Made by a program: the position numbers and the translations under genes. Below, piece by piece: positions 1 to 7,440 of a DNA stretch of 64,000 nt. Below the pieces are notes generated by a model. It did no database searches. It had not been told where the DNA came from and was given only the letters and a program-made list of their open reading frames with translations. Source of the DNA: Sulfitobacter noctilucicola. Lineage in GTDB: Bacteria; Pseudomonadota; Alphaproteobacteria; Rhodobacterales; Rhodobacteraceae. The DNA lies in NCBI RefSeq assembly GCF_000622385.1, contig NZ_JASD01000008.1, positions 2,666,001-2,730,000 of the forward strand, in the 5' to 3' direction. Positions within the stretch are counted from its first letter, which is position 1. Every line of letters begins with the position of its first letter.

Positions 1-2
1 GA

Positions 3-107
3 CTGCGACCGCTTGTAGAGACGGCGCAGGACGACATTCTTCCCAACTTGGACCGCGAGGAAAAGATTCAATTTCTCAAGCTCGCAAAGAAAGCGCTGGA
101 GGGATAG
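3..107 (+). CDS. MarR-family regulator, C-terminal fragment (cut by window edge)
   Basis: An open frame enters from the left edge and ends at TAG 105-107. Its last 34 residues include ETAQDDILPNLDREEKIQFL and a Lys-rich end. In MarR-family repressors the last dimerisation helices have this same pattern: an amphipathic helix, an Asp/Pro turn, then an E-E-x-x-x-L-L-x-L-L-x-K helix. It converges with hom, with nine bases between the two stop codons. The DNA-binding part lies outside the window, so the family call rests on a short helical tail and could be wrong. Confidence 0.5.
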   Translation: MRPLVETAQDDILPNLDREEKIQFLKLAKKALEG

Positions 108-116
108 CGGAGGCTC

Positions 117-1415
117 TCAGACCTCTTCTATGCGCAACGCCACAGGCTCGCCCGCCATCACGCCGGTGCTGTCCATCGCTGCAATAGCCGTCTCGATTGA
201 GGCTTGTGTTGTCTTGTGGGTCACGATCAGGACCGGTGCCGAAGTCGCCTCGTGGGCATACTGGCGCATCCGGTCGATGCTGACGCCTGCTTCGCCCAGA
301 ACGGTGGCAATCTTTGCCAAAGCACCGGGTTTGTCGACCAAGCTCATTCGCAGATAATAAGCGGCCGGCAGCTTTGTCAGTGCTGCTGTTGCGGATTCCA
401 GTGTCGACGCGGGCTGGCCAAAAACGGTGCCCCGAACGCCACGCGCAATGTCGCAGATATCGGCCATCACGGCACTTGCGGTTGGACCTTCACCTGCACC
501 GGCACCGCGCAGCACGATCTGGCCTACGGCATCGCCTTCCAGCACGACCATATTGGTGCCACCTTCAAGCTGACCCAAAGGCGAGGTATCCGGCACGAGG
601 CAGGGCTGCATACGCTGTTCCAGTCCGCGACCGGTCTTTTGCGTCACGCCCAGAAGCTTGATCTTGTAGCCCATGTCGGCGGCAGCTTTGATGTCTTCGA
701 TGGTGACCCGCTCGATCCCTTCCAGCTGGATGCCGTCGAAGTCGACTTTCGTGCCGAAAGCGATGGACGACAGGATCGCAAGTTTGTGCGCCGCATCAAT
801 ACCACCCACATCAAGCTGCGGATCAGCTTCGAGGTATCCAAGGCCGTCGGCTTCGGCAAAGATATCCTGATAGGTTCCGCCAGAGCTTTCCATCCGCGTC
901 AGGATATAGTTGCACGAGCCGTTCATAACACCCATGACGCGCTTGATCTCGTTGCCTGCAAGCCCTTCAAGCAGCGCTTTGATGACAGGAATGCCGCCTG
1001 CAACGGCCGCCTCGTACCGGATGACCCGGTTTTTCGCCTCTGCCAGTTCGGCCAGCGCCTGACCATGGATTGCCAGCATTGCCTTGTTGGCGGTTACCAC
1101 GTCCTTGCCTGCGTTAAGCGCGGCCTCGGTTGCGTCCTTTGCAGGGCCTTCGTCGCCGCCCATCAGCTCGACAAATACGTCCACGTCATCGCGTGTCGCC
1201 AGCGCGACCGGATCATCTTCCCATGCGTAATCCGACAGGTTCACACCACGGTCTTTGCCTTTCGACCGGGCGGATACTGCGGAGATTGTGACCTTGCGGC
1301 CTGTGCGCGCTTCCAGCAAGGCGGCTTGCTGGCGGATAATACGCACGACCCCGACACCGACTGTGCCCAGACCTGCAATACCAAGGCGGAGGGGAGCAGA
1401 CATCGCGTCAGACAT
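117..1415 (-). CDS. hom: Homoserine dehydrogenase
   Basis: This enzyme reduces aspartate semialdehyde to homoserine with NAD(P)H, the branch point to threonine and methionine. The product is 432 residues. The N-terminal Rossmann loop GLGTVGVG is at residues 15-22. The family signature NGSCNYIL lies in the middle catalytic domain. A C-terminal ACT domain begins at about residue 355 (YYLRMSLVDKPGALAKIA) and fits threonine feedback. I chose ATG 1415 because AAGGA lies 8 bases upstream and the protein then matches the usual length; a longer frame to 1478 has no such site. The same window carries metZ under a SAM riboswitch, which uses activated homoserine. Confidence 0.96.
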   Translation of the reverse strand: MSDAMSAPLRLGIAGLGTVGVGVVRIIRQQAALLEARTGRKVTISAVSARSKGKDRGVNLSDYAWEDDPVALATRDDVDVFVELMGGDEGPAKDATEAALNAGKDVVTANKAMLAIHGQALAELAEAKNRVIRYEAAVAGGIPVIKALLEGLAGNEIKRVMGVMNGSCNYILTRMESSGGTYQDIFAEADGLGYLEADPQLDVGGIDAAHKLAILSSIAFGTKVDFDGIQLEGIERVTIEDIKAAADMGYKIKLLGVTQKTGRGLEQRMQPCLVPDTSPLGQLEGGTNMVVLEGDAVGQIVLRGAGAGEGPTASAVMADICDIARGVRGTVFGQPASTLESATAALTKLPAAYYLRMSLVDKPGALAKIATVLGEAGVSIDRMRQYAHEATSAPVLIVTHKTTQASIETAIAAMDSTGVMAGEPVALRIEEV

Positions 1416-1489
1416 GGGGGCAGTCCTTTTCAAAGATTGTGTTGCTGGCGATGTAACGGGTTCGGTCCAAGGGCGCAACGCGGCAAGTG

Positions 1490-1786
1490 CTATCGCAGGC
1501 CTGCGCGCAAACGCTCTTTTTCGGCGTTGGTCAGCACAGTGCCGCGCAGGCCATTGGCGCGTGCCCGGAGGGCTGACAATCTTGCATCAAGCGCACCCTG
1601 CGTCTGAACGGGATCGGGACCCGTCGTCTGCGCTTGCGCCAGCAGTGGCTCCAGCGGGACAAGGGCAGGGTAGGCCGCCGCGTCAATCTCCGCCGTTTGG
1701 GTGCTGTCTAGATCCGGAAACTGCGTGCAGGCCCCCATACCAAGGCCAAAACAAGTGATCAAAATCTGGGCGGTTGCGCGGCTCAT
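1490..1786 (-). CDS. Small putative lipoprotein, unknown function
   Basis: The product is 98 residues. It has a short hydrophobic N-terminus ending in GLGMGAC, a loose lipobox with Cys20 as the likely lipidated residue. A Pro/Asp-rich linker follows, then an Arg/Ala-rich helix (ALDARLSALRARANGLRG). This arrangement suggests an envelope-anchored coiled-coil stub. It lies 74 bases upstream of hom on the same strand and could be co-transcribed with it. It is divergent from the TetR gene. I do not recognise a named family. The ATG at 1786 is preferred because it starts directly before the hydrophobic stretch. Confidence 0.65.
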   Translation of the reverse strand: MSRATAQILITCFGLGMGACTQFPDLDSTQTAEIDAAAYPALVPLEPLLAQAQTTGPDPVQTQGALDARLSALRARANGLRGTVLTNAEKERLRAGLR

Positions 1787-1836
1787 GAGAATGTTCTTGC
1801 ACCAGCAGGGGGACCCGCGCAAGCAGGCTTTGCTTT

Positions 1837-1850
1837 TGAACGTTTGTTCA
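1837..1850. promoter_or_regulatory. Palindrome, candidate TetR operator
   Basis: A perfect inverted repeat, TGAAC-GTTT-GTTCA, sits 14 bases before the ATG of the TetR gene, in the gap between it and the divergent lipoprotein gene. TetR-family proteins commonly repress their own promoter through short palindromes placed like this, so autoregulation is likely but not shown. The site could also control the lipoprotein and hom. Confidence 0.45.
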
Positions 1851-1864
1851 TTTATTTGATCTTC

Positions 1865-2458
1865 ATGGCACGTACGACCGGATCACATGCAGGGATCACC
1901 GGACCCAAGGTAAGGCAAACGGCATTGAAGTTGTTTGCGCAAGACGGCTATGCGGCTGTCTCGATGCGGCGGATCGCAGGGCAGGTTGGGGTGCAGGCAG
2001 GCGCACTTTACAATTACACACCTGACAAACAATCGCTGCTGTTTGAACTTATGCGCGATCACATGACCGATCTCCTGGACCAGCCGGTAGAGGACGGCGA
2101 CGGCCCGCCGCTTGAGCAGCTCGAACGCTTTGTCTCTTTCCACATCCGCTATCACGCGGACCGTCCTGACGAGGTGTTCATTGCCTATATGGAGCTGCGA
2201 AACCTGACGCCCGAAAATTTCGCAGAGATCGAAAAATTGCGCCGGCAGTACGAAGACCGCTTGGAAGCAATCTTGCGCCGAGGTGTCGAAGCAGGCGACT
2301 TTGGCGTGGCCGACCCGAAAATTGTAACTCTTGCCATCATTGCGATGCTGACCGGGGTGAATACCTGGTTCAGAGAAGGTGGCCGGCTATCGCTTGATGA
2401 AGTGGTTGCACAGTATTGGGATATGGTCCGCAAGGCGGTTGCCGCCGACCGACGCTAA
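1865..2458 (+). CDS. TetR/AcrR-family transcriptional regulator
   Basis: The product is 197 residues. The N-terminal helix-turn-helix runs from about residue 15 to 60 (RQTALKLFAQDGYAAVSMR, then GVQAGALYNYTPDKQSLL), a typical TetR DNA-binding domain. The C-terminal two thirds is all-helical and should bind a ligand and dimerise. The ATG at 1865 is preferred over the TTG at 1844, because the TTG lies inside the palindrome and leads only to a hydrophobic stub before MARTTGS. The ligand cannot be read from the sequence. Acyl-CoA-type ligands are common for relatives with this tail, but that is only inference. Confidence 0.88.
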   Translation: MARTTGSHAGITGPKVRQTALKLFAQDGYAAVSMRRIAGQVGVQAGALYNYTPDKQSLLFELMRDHMTDLLDQPVEDGDGPPLEQLERFVSFHIRYHADRPDEVFIAYMELRNLTPENFAEIEKLRRQYEDRLEAILRRGVEAGDFGVADPKIVTLAIIAMLTGVNTWFREGGRLSLDEVVAQYWDMVRKAVAADRR

Positions 2459-2522
2459 ATGCAGCGCAGTCTTCGAAAAGCATAGCATGAACAAATCTGC
2501 GCCAGGTTCATGCATCGCCAGT

Positions 2523-3278
2523 TCAATATAGCCCGCGCCGCAGAATCTGCCGCATCGGATCAGAGATACGGAAAGATGGCTGGTTGTTGCCGGTCCGACC
2601 CAAAGCAATGGAGATACCGGCCCGCAAAGTTGTATCGCCGTCGGCACTGTTTGCGCCAGATAGCCAGTCGCGTGTGGCTTCTGCAAAAACCGTTGCTGGT
2701 GTACCTTTGATGGCCGTCTTGATGCCAAAGGTCACTTCGTGCCCATAGGCGCCGAAAGTCTCTTCGTCGAATTCGGCAATGTCGTAGTGTCCGTAAATCT
2801 GCGTATTGGCACCTGCGCTCCAGTGCGCACCGATACCGGCCGTAATCCAGTCGAGGTCATTGTCCGCGGACAGCCCGCCACCCGCACGCAGCTCTATGTT
2901 GAAGTCTTCAGCAGCGGTGAACATTCCTACGGCGCTGATTTGACCATAGGTCGAGGACACGTCGTTCTTGTCCGCCATCATAAGCGATAGCCCGTATTTT
3001 TGCCCGACACGCGGTGTCATATAAAGTGTGGTCCCAATACGCCCGATGCCGCCGGTACTGCGTTCTTCGTACTGAAGGTCGAACTGGGCACCGTGATAAT
3101 GCGTGATGGCGACATCGACGGTTCCGCCAACATAGCCGCCTTCGATCTCTTGATTGGAGAATCCCAGCCGCAGGTCTGCGCCGATGATACCCAATCCTGA
3201 ATCTGTCACGGTTTGTGCCGTGGCGGGCAGGGCTGCAAGGCTGAAGAGAGTGACGGCGATAAAACGGGAGTGGAGCAT
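2523..3278 (-). CDS. Outer-membrane beta-barrel candidate
   Basis: The product is 251 residues with a signal peptide (RFIAVTLFSLAALPATAQ). The mature part alternates polar and hydrophobic residues in about eight to ten strands separated by Gly/Asp/Asn turns, for example GGYVGGTVDVAITHYHG and GGLSADNDLDWITAGIGAHW. That pattern fits an outer-membrane barrel. No OmpA peptidoglycan domain or large-porin signature is visible. I chose ATG 3278 because AAGGA is 8 bases upstream; a TTG six codons earlier has none. Three TTAACC half-sites lie about 105 bases upstream and may regulate it. Specific function is unknown. Confidence 0.7.
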   Translation of the reverse strand: MLHSRFIAVTLFSLAALPATAQTVTDSGLGIIGADLRLGFSNQEIEGGYVGGTVDVAITHYHGAQFDLQYEERSTGGIGRIGTTLYMTPRVGQKYGLSLMMADKNDVSSTYGQISAVGMFTAAEDFNIELRAGGGLSADNDLDWITAGIGAHWSAGANTQIYGHYDIAEFDEETFGAYGHEVTFGIKTAIKGTPATVFAEATRDWLSGANSADGDTTLRAGISIALGRTGNNQPSFRISDPMRQILRRGLY

Positions 3279-3382
3279 GGCGGCGGTCCTTTGCAAGATG
3301 TCTGTAAATGCCGGCCCCCGACGGCAATTGCCTTCCGCTATGCCTGATCTCCTGCCTGAAATAAAGTTTGACCTAAACAGAA

Positions 3383-3404
3383 GGTTAAGTGGTTAAGTGG
3401 TTAA
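3383..3404 (-). promoter_or_regulatory. Three TTAACC half-sites in direct repeat
   Basis: On the minus strand the hexamer TTAACC occurs three times at an exact 8-base period, separated by AC. It lies upstream of the outer-membrane-protein gene and downstream of pirin. TTAACC is the half-site of the alphaproteobacterial cell-cycle regulator CtrA. Clustered half-sites at 8-base spacing are not the canonical TTAA-N7-TTAAC arrangement, so CtrA binding is plausible rather than demonstrated. Confidence 0.4.
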
Positions 3405-3421
3405 TTTTGCGAGTGAATGTG

Positions 3422-3456
3422 CCGCGCAGAGAAGGGCTGCTGCGCGGTGGTTTTTT
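3422..3456 (+). terminator. Intrinsic terminator on + strand with no annotated + gene before it
   Basis: A perfect 8-bp stem (CCGCGCAG 3422-3429 with CTGCGCGG 3440-3447) is followed by TGG and six T residues on the plus strand. That is the shape of a Rho-independent terminator for rightward transcription. Both flanking genes are on the minus strand, so it either ends a short unannotated plus-strand transcript or serves another purpose. Confidence 0.55.
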
Positions 3457-4367
3457 CAATGCGCTGGCTTAATGAACGTGCCGTTGCGCAGCTCTGCAAA
3501 AGCAGTTTCAAGCTCTGCGCGTGTGTTCATCACGATAGGGCCATGCCATGCGACAGGCTCCTCAATCGGGGCCCCCGAAATAAGCAGAAAACGAATGCCT
3601 TCGGGACCGGCCTGCACCGTGACCTCGTCGCCTGTTCCAAACCGGATGAGTGTACGATCCCCCGACATGTCGCGGATGTTGACTTCTTGTCCCGCAACTT
3701 CTTTTTCCAACAGGATACCTGATGGTTTCGACGCATCGGCAAAGGCTCCGGCACCTTGAAACACATAGGCGAACGCCCGTCGATAGGTATCGATGCGAAA
3801 CGTTTTTTTCACACCTGCTGGGACGGTGATGTCCAGATACTGCGGATCGGCGGCGATGCCATCAACAGGGCCGGTCTTGCCCCAGAAATCGCCGGTGATC
3901 ACGCGCACATGGGTGCCATCATCGTCGGTCACCTCAGGAATATCGGCAGATGTAACATCCTGATACCGCGGCGCAGTCATCTTTTGGTCGCCGGGCAGGT
4001 TACCCCAAAGCTGGAAGCCGTGCATCTGGCCGCGCGCGTTGCCGTGCGGCATTTCCTGATGCAGGATGCCGCGTCCGGCGGTCATCCACTGTACATCCCC
4101 CGCCCCAAGCGAGCCGTTGTTGCCCAGCGAATCTGCGTGTTCGACAGTGCCTTCCAGCACATAGGTAATCGTCTCGATCCCGCGATGGGGATGCCATGGA
4201 AACCCTTTTTCAAAGTCCTGCGGATGTTCGTTGCGAAAGTCGTCGAATAGCAGAAAGGGGTCCAGTTCGCTTGGGTCCTGAAAGCCGAAAGCACGGTGGA
4301 GCTTGACACCGGCACCTTCCATCGTGGGCGTGGCGCGGCGTGTTTCTAGCGTGGGTCTGAGGGACAT
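3456..4367 (-). CDS. Pirin-family bicupin protein
   Basis: The product is 303 residues, the usual pirin length. The N-terminal cupin carries metal ligands His59, His61, His103 and Glu105 (HPHRG and GILHQE), which correspond to the Fe-binding set of human pirin. A second cupin with the pirin C-terminal domain follows from about residue 185. Family members include quercetin dioxygenases and regulatory partner proteins, so the exact role is open. The start has a strong AGGAGG 8 bases upstream. A perfect palindrome lies just upstream of the gene. The next gene upstream is the reductive-dehalogenase-like protein on the same strand, 128 bases away. Confidence 0.93.
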   Translation of the reverse strand: MSLRPTLETRRATPTMEGAGVKLHRAFGFQDPSELDPFLLFDDFRNEHPQDFEKGFPWHPHRGIETITYVLEGTVEHADSLGNNGSLGAGDVQWMTAGRGILHQEMPHGNARGQMHGFQLWGNLPGDQKMTAPRYQDVTSADIPEVTDDDGTHVRVITGDFWGKTGPVDGIAADPQYLDITVPAGVKKTFRIDTYRRAFAYVFQGAGAFADASKPSGILLEKEVAGQEVNIRDMSGDRTLIRFGTGDEVTVQAGPEGIRFLLISGAPIEEPVAWHGPIVMNTRAELETAFAELRNGTFIKPAH

Positions 4368-4388
4368 TCTGGCCTCCTGCGTTGGTTT

Positions 4389-4405
4389 CGACCATCACAT
4401 GGTCG
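4389..4405. promoter_or_regulatory. Palindrome upstream of pirin
   Basis: A perfect 7-bp inverted repeat, CGACCAT-CAC-ATGGTCG, lies 22 bases before the pirin start codon. It is placed like an operator over the promoter or leader. It has no T-tract on the minus strand, which argues against a terminator for the upstream gene. No regulator can be assigned. Confidence 0.35.
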
Positions 4406-4495
4406 GTAGCGGCCTTCCTTGCAATCAGCAGCTACGAACGCTGTCTGTGCAGATTTGCGCAAGGTAAACTAACGGGTGATGATAATTTTGCAGCG

Positions 4496-5674
4496 TTATG
4501 CGGTACCGCTTCCCTTCCACCATTCCGATGGCTTTTTGCGTCCCCCGCGCTTGCGGTCCAGCCAAAGCGCGAGCTTGCGTGCAGGGGAGAGCGCCAAACG
4601 CAGCCATAACCTGTGCTTTGCTTTGGAGAAATCGCGGTTGAAGGGGCAGACGCGCATGCAGATAGCGCAATCAGAGGACATTTTCGCCCAGAAGCCGAAA
4701 CATTTTGCGGCATCGGATGTCCATTTGCGGACGCCCTTGATGGCAGAAATATCATCGCTGGTTTCCGGTGGACCGAAGGGCAGCGCTTTGACGGGGCAGG
4801 CATCAGCACATTTGGTGCAGATATCACAAAAAGCCCGCACACCCTGCGGTTTAGGCGTGTCGTGTGAGAGCGGCAGATTTGTGAAAATCTTGGAAAAACG
4901 CAGGCGCGGTCCAAACTCGGGAGTGATTACAAGTTGGTTTCGAGCGTATTCGCCCAAACCAGCCTTGATCGCATAGGGGATGACCAGTCCCGTGTCATTC
5001 ATACTGGCTGTCGCCTCATAGCCCAGATTTCGAATGTAGGCGGCAAGTTGCATGACCACAGCGGCCTCGTGGCTGTATTCCCGACCCGTGGCAGCACTCG
5101 CAAGGGCGGAGGGGTAGGTGGCAACAAGGTCCTCTTCCATCTGGTGTCCCATCACGATCACAGAGGTCATACCGGATGGCAGATCATTTGGAGCATCGGA
5201 CATATCGCGGGTATCGACGCGTGTGGCGTATAGCCAGCGTTCATCCATATCGGTAATGCCGCAAAGATCTGCGCCAAAGAAATTGGCAATCCGTTTTATC
5301 TCGGCGGACATTCTTGCGGGATCGTCCACTTCCTGCTGCATTGGTGCGACCGGCGTGTCATTGTCGATCGCGGCTTGAAACCCTTCGCGTTTGCCGCTGG
5401 CACCGCCCCTGTCCGAGATCAGATCGGAAATGAGCCAGCTCGCGTTTCTCAAGGCAAAATCGCGTTGAGTGAAACCGTCACCGCGTCTTGGCGTGGCCTC
5501 CATCCGGTAGGAGGCAAAGAAAGCATCGGTTTTAGGCGTGCGCACCCTGTCGTCCCAAAAGGCGCGGCTGAAGATGTCATTGCGCTGGGAGAATCGTTCG
5601 AAACCCTCAATCACTTCGATACCGGCGGCGGCATCGTCCGGTCGCGGCTTAATGTGGTTTTCGGGATAGGACAT
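4496..5674 (-). CDS. Reductive-dehalogenase-like corrinoid/Fe-S protein
   Basis: The product is 392 residues. Two ferredoxin-type cluster motifs are visible near the C-terminus: Cys283, 286, 289, 293 (CDICTKCADACP) and Cys325, 336, 339, 343 (C-x10-CAICMRVCP). The second has the widely spaced first Cys typical of reductive dehalogenases and their relative QueG. Upstream blocks SMNDTGLVIPYAIKAGLG, ARNQLVITPEFGPRLR and FTNLPL also match the cobalamin-binding core of reductive dehalogenases, and RFSQRNDIFSRAFWD matches their N-terminal region. There is no Tat signal, no membrane anchor partner gene, and no fused flavin/ferredoxin reductase. It is therefore a short cytoplasmic member whose substrate and electron donor are unknown. 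No Shine-Dalgarno is obvious at the ATG. Confidence 0.85.
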   Translation of the reverse strand: MSYPENHIKPRPDDAAAGIEVIEGFERFSQRNDIFSRAFWDDRVRTPKTDAFFASYRMEATPRRGDGFTQRDFALRNASWLISDLISDRGGASGKREGFQAAIDNDTPVAPMQQEVDDPARMSAEIKRIANFFGADLCGITDMDERWLYATRVDTRDMSDAPNDLPSGMTSVIVMGHQMEEDLVATYPSALASAATGREYSHEAAVVMQLAAYIRNLGYEATASMNDTGLVIPYAIKAGLGEYARNQLVITPEFGPRLRFSKIFTNLPLSHDTPKPQGVRAFCDICTKCADACPVKALPFGPPETSDDISAIKGVRKWTSDAAKCFGFWAKMSSDCAICMRVCPFNRDFSKAKHRLWLRLALSPARKLALWLDRKRGGRKKPSEWWKGSGTA

Positions 5675-5838
5675 GGCAGGAGTTGATCGTCTGTGAGGTC
5701 TTCACGCAAGGCTTTTGCGAAAGGCGCGCGTAACTTTTTGAGAGAAACCTGCAACTTCAGTGAGACGAAGGTCGCATCCGGGCGCGACATGTCGGCAGCA
5801 GACCCGATTGATGCACAGAGCACAAAAAAGGAAGAGAT

Positions 5839-6783
5839 ATGAAAATTGGTTTTATCGGTCTGGGGAATGTCGGCGGCAAGCTGGCAGGATCGTTGCAGCG
5901 CAACGGGGTAGACCTTGCGGTCCATGATTTGAACGCCGACTTTGTTGCCGCCTTTGTCGCGCGCGGTGCGCGTGACGGGGGATCGGCAGCGGCACTGATG
6001 CAGGATTGCGAAGCTGTCATCACCTGCCTGCCCAGCCCGGCGGCCTGTGCGGCAGTGATGGCCGAGATGTTGCCCCATGTAGGTCCCGGTAAAATCTGGA
6101 TGGAGATGTCGACAACAGATGCGGACCAGATCAAGGCCCATGCTGATGCGGTGATCGCGGCGGGCGGTGAAGCGGTGGATTGCCCTGTGTCTGGCGGCTG
6201 TCACCGGGCGGACACGGGTAATATTTCGATCTACGCAGGCTGTACGCGCGACACATTCGACCGCGTTCTGCCCGTGCTGACGCACATGGGGCGGCGTATT
6301 CTGCATGTGGGCGACGTCGGGGTCTCAAGCACGTTAAAGGTGATGACCAACTATCTGGCAACGATCAACCTTTTGTCGTTGTGTGAGGCGCTGACGGTGA
6401 TGAAGGCTGCCGGTATGGATCTGGGCGTGACCTACGAGGCAATCGCTGCATCTTCGGGCAATTCATTTGTGCATGAAACCGAAAGCCAGCTGATCCTGTC
6501 GGGATCGCGTGACGTGAACTTTACGCTGGATCTGGTCCAGAAAGATGTTGGTCTTTTCCAGAAGTTAGCTGACGATAATAATGTGCCGCTTGAACTGTCA
6601 CCCTTGATGATATCGATGCTCACGGACGGTCAGAACCGGTACGGTGAACGGGCGCAGTCGGACCGGATGATTGAACGTCTTGAGGAGGCAACAGGGCTGA
6701 GCATCACGGCAGCGGGGTTTCCGACCGAGCTGGTAGATGATGAGCCAGAGGAGCGCGGGTATGAGGTGCCGGTGCGCGGGTAG
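5839..6783 (+). CDS. 3-hydroxyisobutyrate dehydrogenase-family oxidoreductase
   Basis: The product is 314 residues. It has an N-terminal Rossmann motif GLGNVG (7-12), the substrate-binding VSGG (117-120) and the catalytic Lys167 with Asn171 (TLKVMTNYL), which are the three hallmarks of the beta-hydroxyacid dehydrogenase family. Members oxidise 3-hydroxyisobutyrate, tartronate semialdehyde, 4-hydroxybutyrate or related acids with NAD(P). The SGG motif is followed by CHRADTGN rather than the commoner VxGAxxGTL, so the substrate should not be assumed to be 3-hydroxyisobutyrate. A Shine-Dalgarno GGAAGAG precedes the ATG. It is divergent from the dehalogenase-like gene. Confidence 0.88.
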   Translation: MKIGFIGLGNVGGKLAGSLQRNGVDLAVHDLNADFVAAFVARGARDGGSAAALMQDCEAVITCLPSPAACAAVMAEMLPHVGPGKIWMEMSTTDADQIKAHADAVIAAGGEAVDCPVSGGCHRADTGNISIYAGCTRDTFDRVLPVLTHMGRRILHVGDVGVSSTLKVMTNYLATINLLSLCEALTVMKAAGMDLGVTYEAIAASSGNSFVHETESQLILSGSRDVNFTLDLVQKDVGLFQKLADDNNVPLELSPLMISMLTDGQNRYGERAQSDRMIERLEEATGLSITAAGFPTELVDDEPEERGYEVPVRG

Positions 6784-7023
6784 AAAAACCTTCTTTTTTC
6801 AGGTTTCAGGCCTTCGCGCCGATGTACTTGCTGCATTGGCGCGACGACTTTCGCTATATCATCAGGCCCTGTCCGACGGTCCAGACAGGAGTAGTTAGGC
6901 AAGTAGCGGCGCAATATTGCATCCCAGAGCAAATGGGCGAAATCCCATAGAATTTGGTCGAAACAGCAAGATCGTGTATCTTTCGGCTATTCAAAAAATT
7001 CTATTGTTTACCGGAGATGCGAA

Positions 7024-7407
7024 ATGAAACGCTTGTTCAAGATACTGCTTATTGTTGCCCTAGTGATTGGTGTGATCGTTGTGGGTGTAATGCTGATGAC
7101 CGCAGGGGACAGAACCATTGCCCGGCAGTTTATGACGGACGTGAGCACTGGCTCTTTCGACGCGGCGCTTGCTGCCCTTCATCCGGAGGTCGCCAAAGAG
7201 ATGCCGCTGGAGCGCATGCAGAGTGTTTTTGCCGATGTTGAACCTTACACCGATGTGAGCTTTTCCAATGTGCAGGCAAGCGGCGGGCGGACCACACTGT
7301 CGGGCACAGCGTCCACAGAAACGGGATGTACCAGCGCGGTGGACTTCATGATCTTGGGTGACCAGATCGCCATGTTCAACATCGAACCATTGTGCCGCAA
7401 ACCCTGA
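7024..7407 (+). CDS. Small membrane-anchored protein, unknown function
   Basis: The product is 127 residues. One N-terminal transmembrane helix covers residues 4-27 (ILLIVALVIGVIVVGVMLM). A periplasmic domain of about 95 residues follows. It opens with an RQFMTDVSTGSFDAALAALHPE helix pair and ends in beta-rich sequence with two Cys (TGC and PLCR) that could form a disulphide. The helix-helix-sheet order recalls NTF2-like or DUF4878-like lipoprotein folds, but this is only a shape comparison. GGAG precedes the ATG. About 240 bases of gene-free DNA lie upstream and hold no clear element. Confidence 0.68.
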   Translation: MKRLFKILLIVALVIGVIVVGVMLMTAGDRTIARQFMTDVSTGSFDAALAALHPEVAKEMPLERMQSVFADVEPYTDVSFSNVQASGGRTTLSGTASTETGCTSAVDFMILGDQIAMFNIEPLCRKP

Positions 7408-7440
7408 CGTGCGCCCGTTTAATCCGGCGTTTTGGTGTGC

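Noticed and set aside
204..1607. Long open frame of 467 codons on the + strand opposite hom
   Set aside because: It is antisense to a clear homoserine dehydrogenase, has no recognisable domains, and is rich in His/Arg/Cys as expected for a GC-rich shadow frame.
6630..6932. 100-codon minus-strand frame partly in the gap after the hydroxyisobutyrate dehydrogenase-like gene
   Set aside because: Half lies antisense to the dehydrogenase, the unique half has no ribosome site or known motif; not enough to call a gene.
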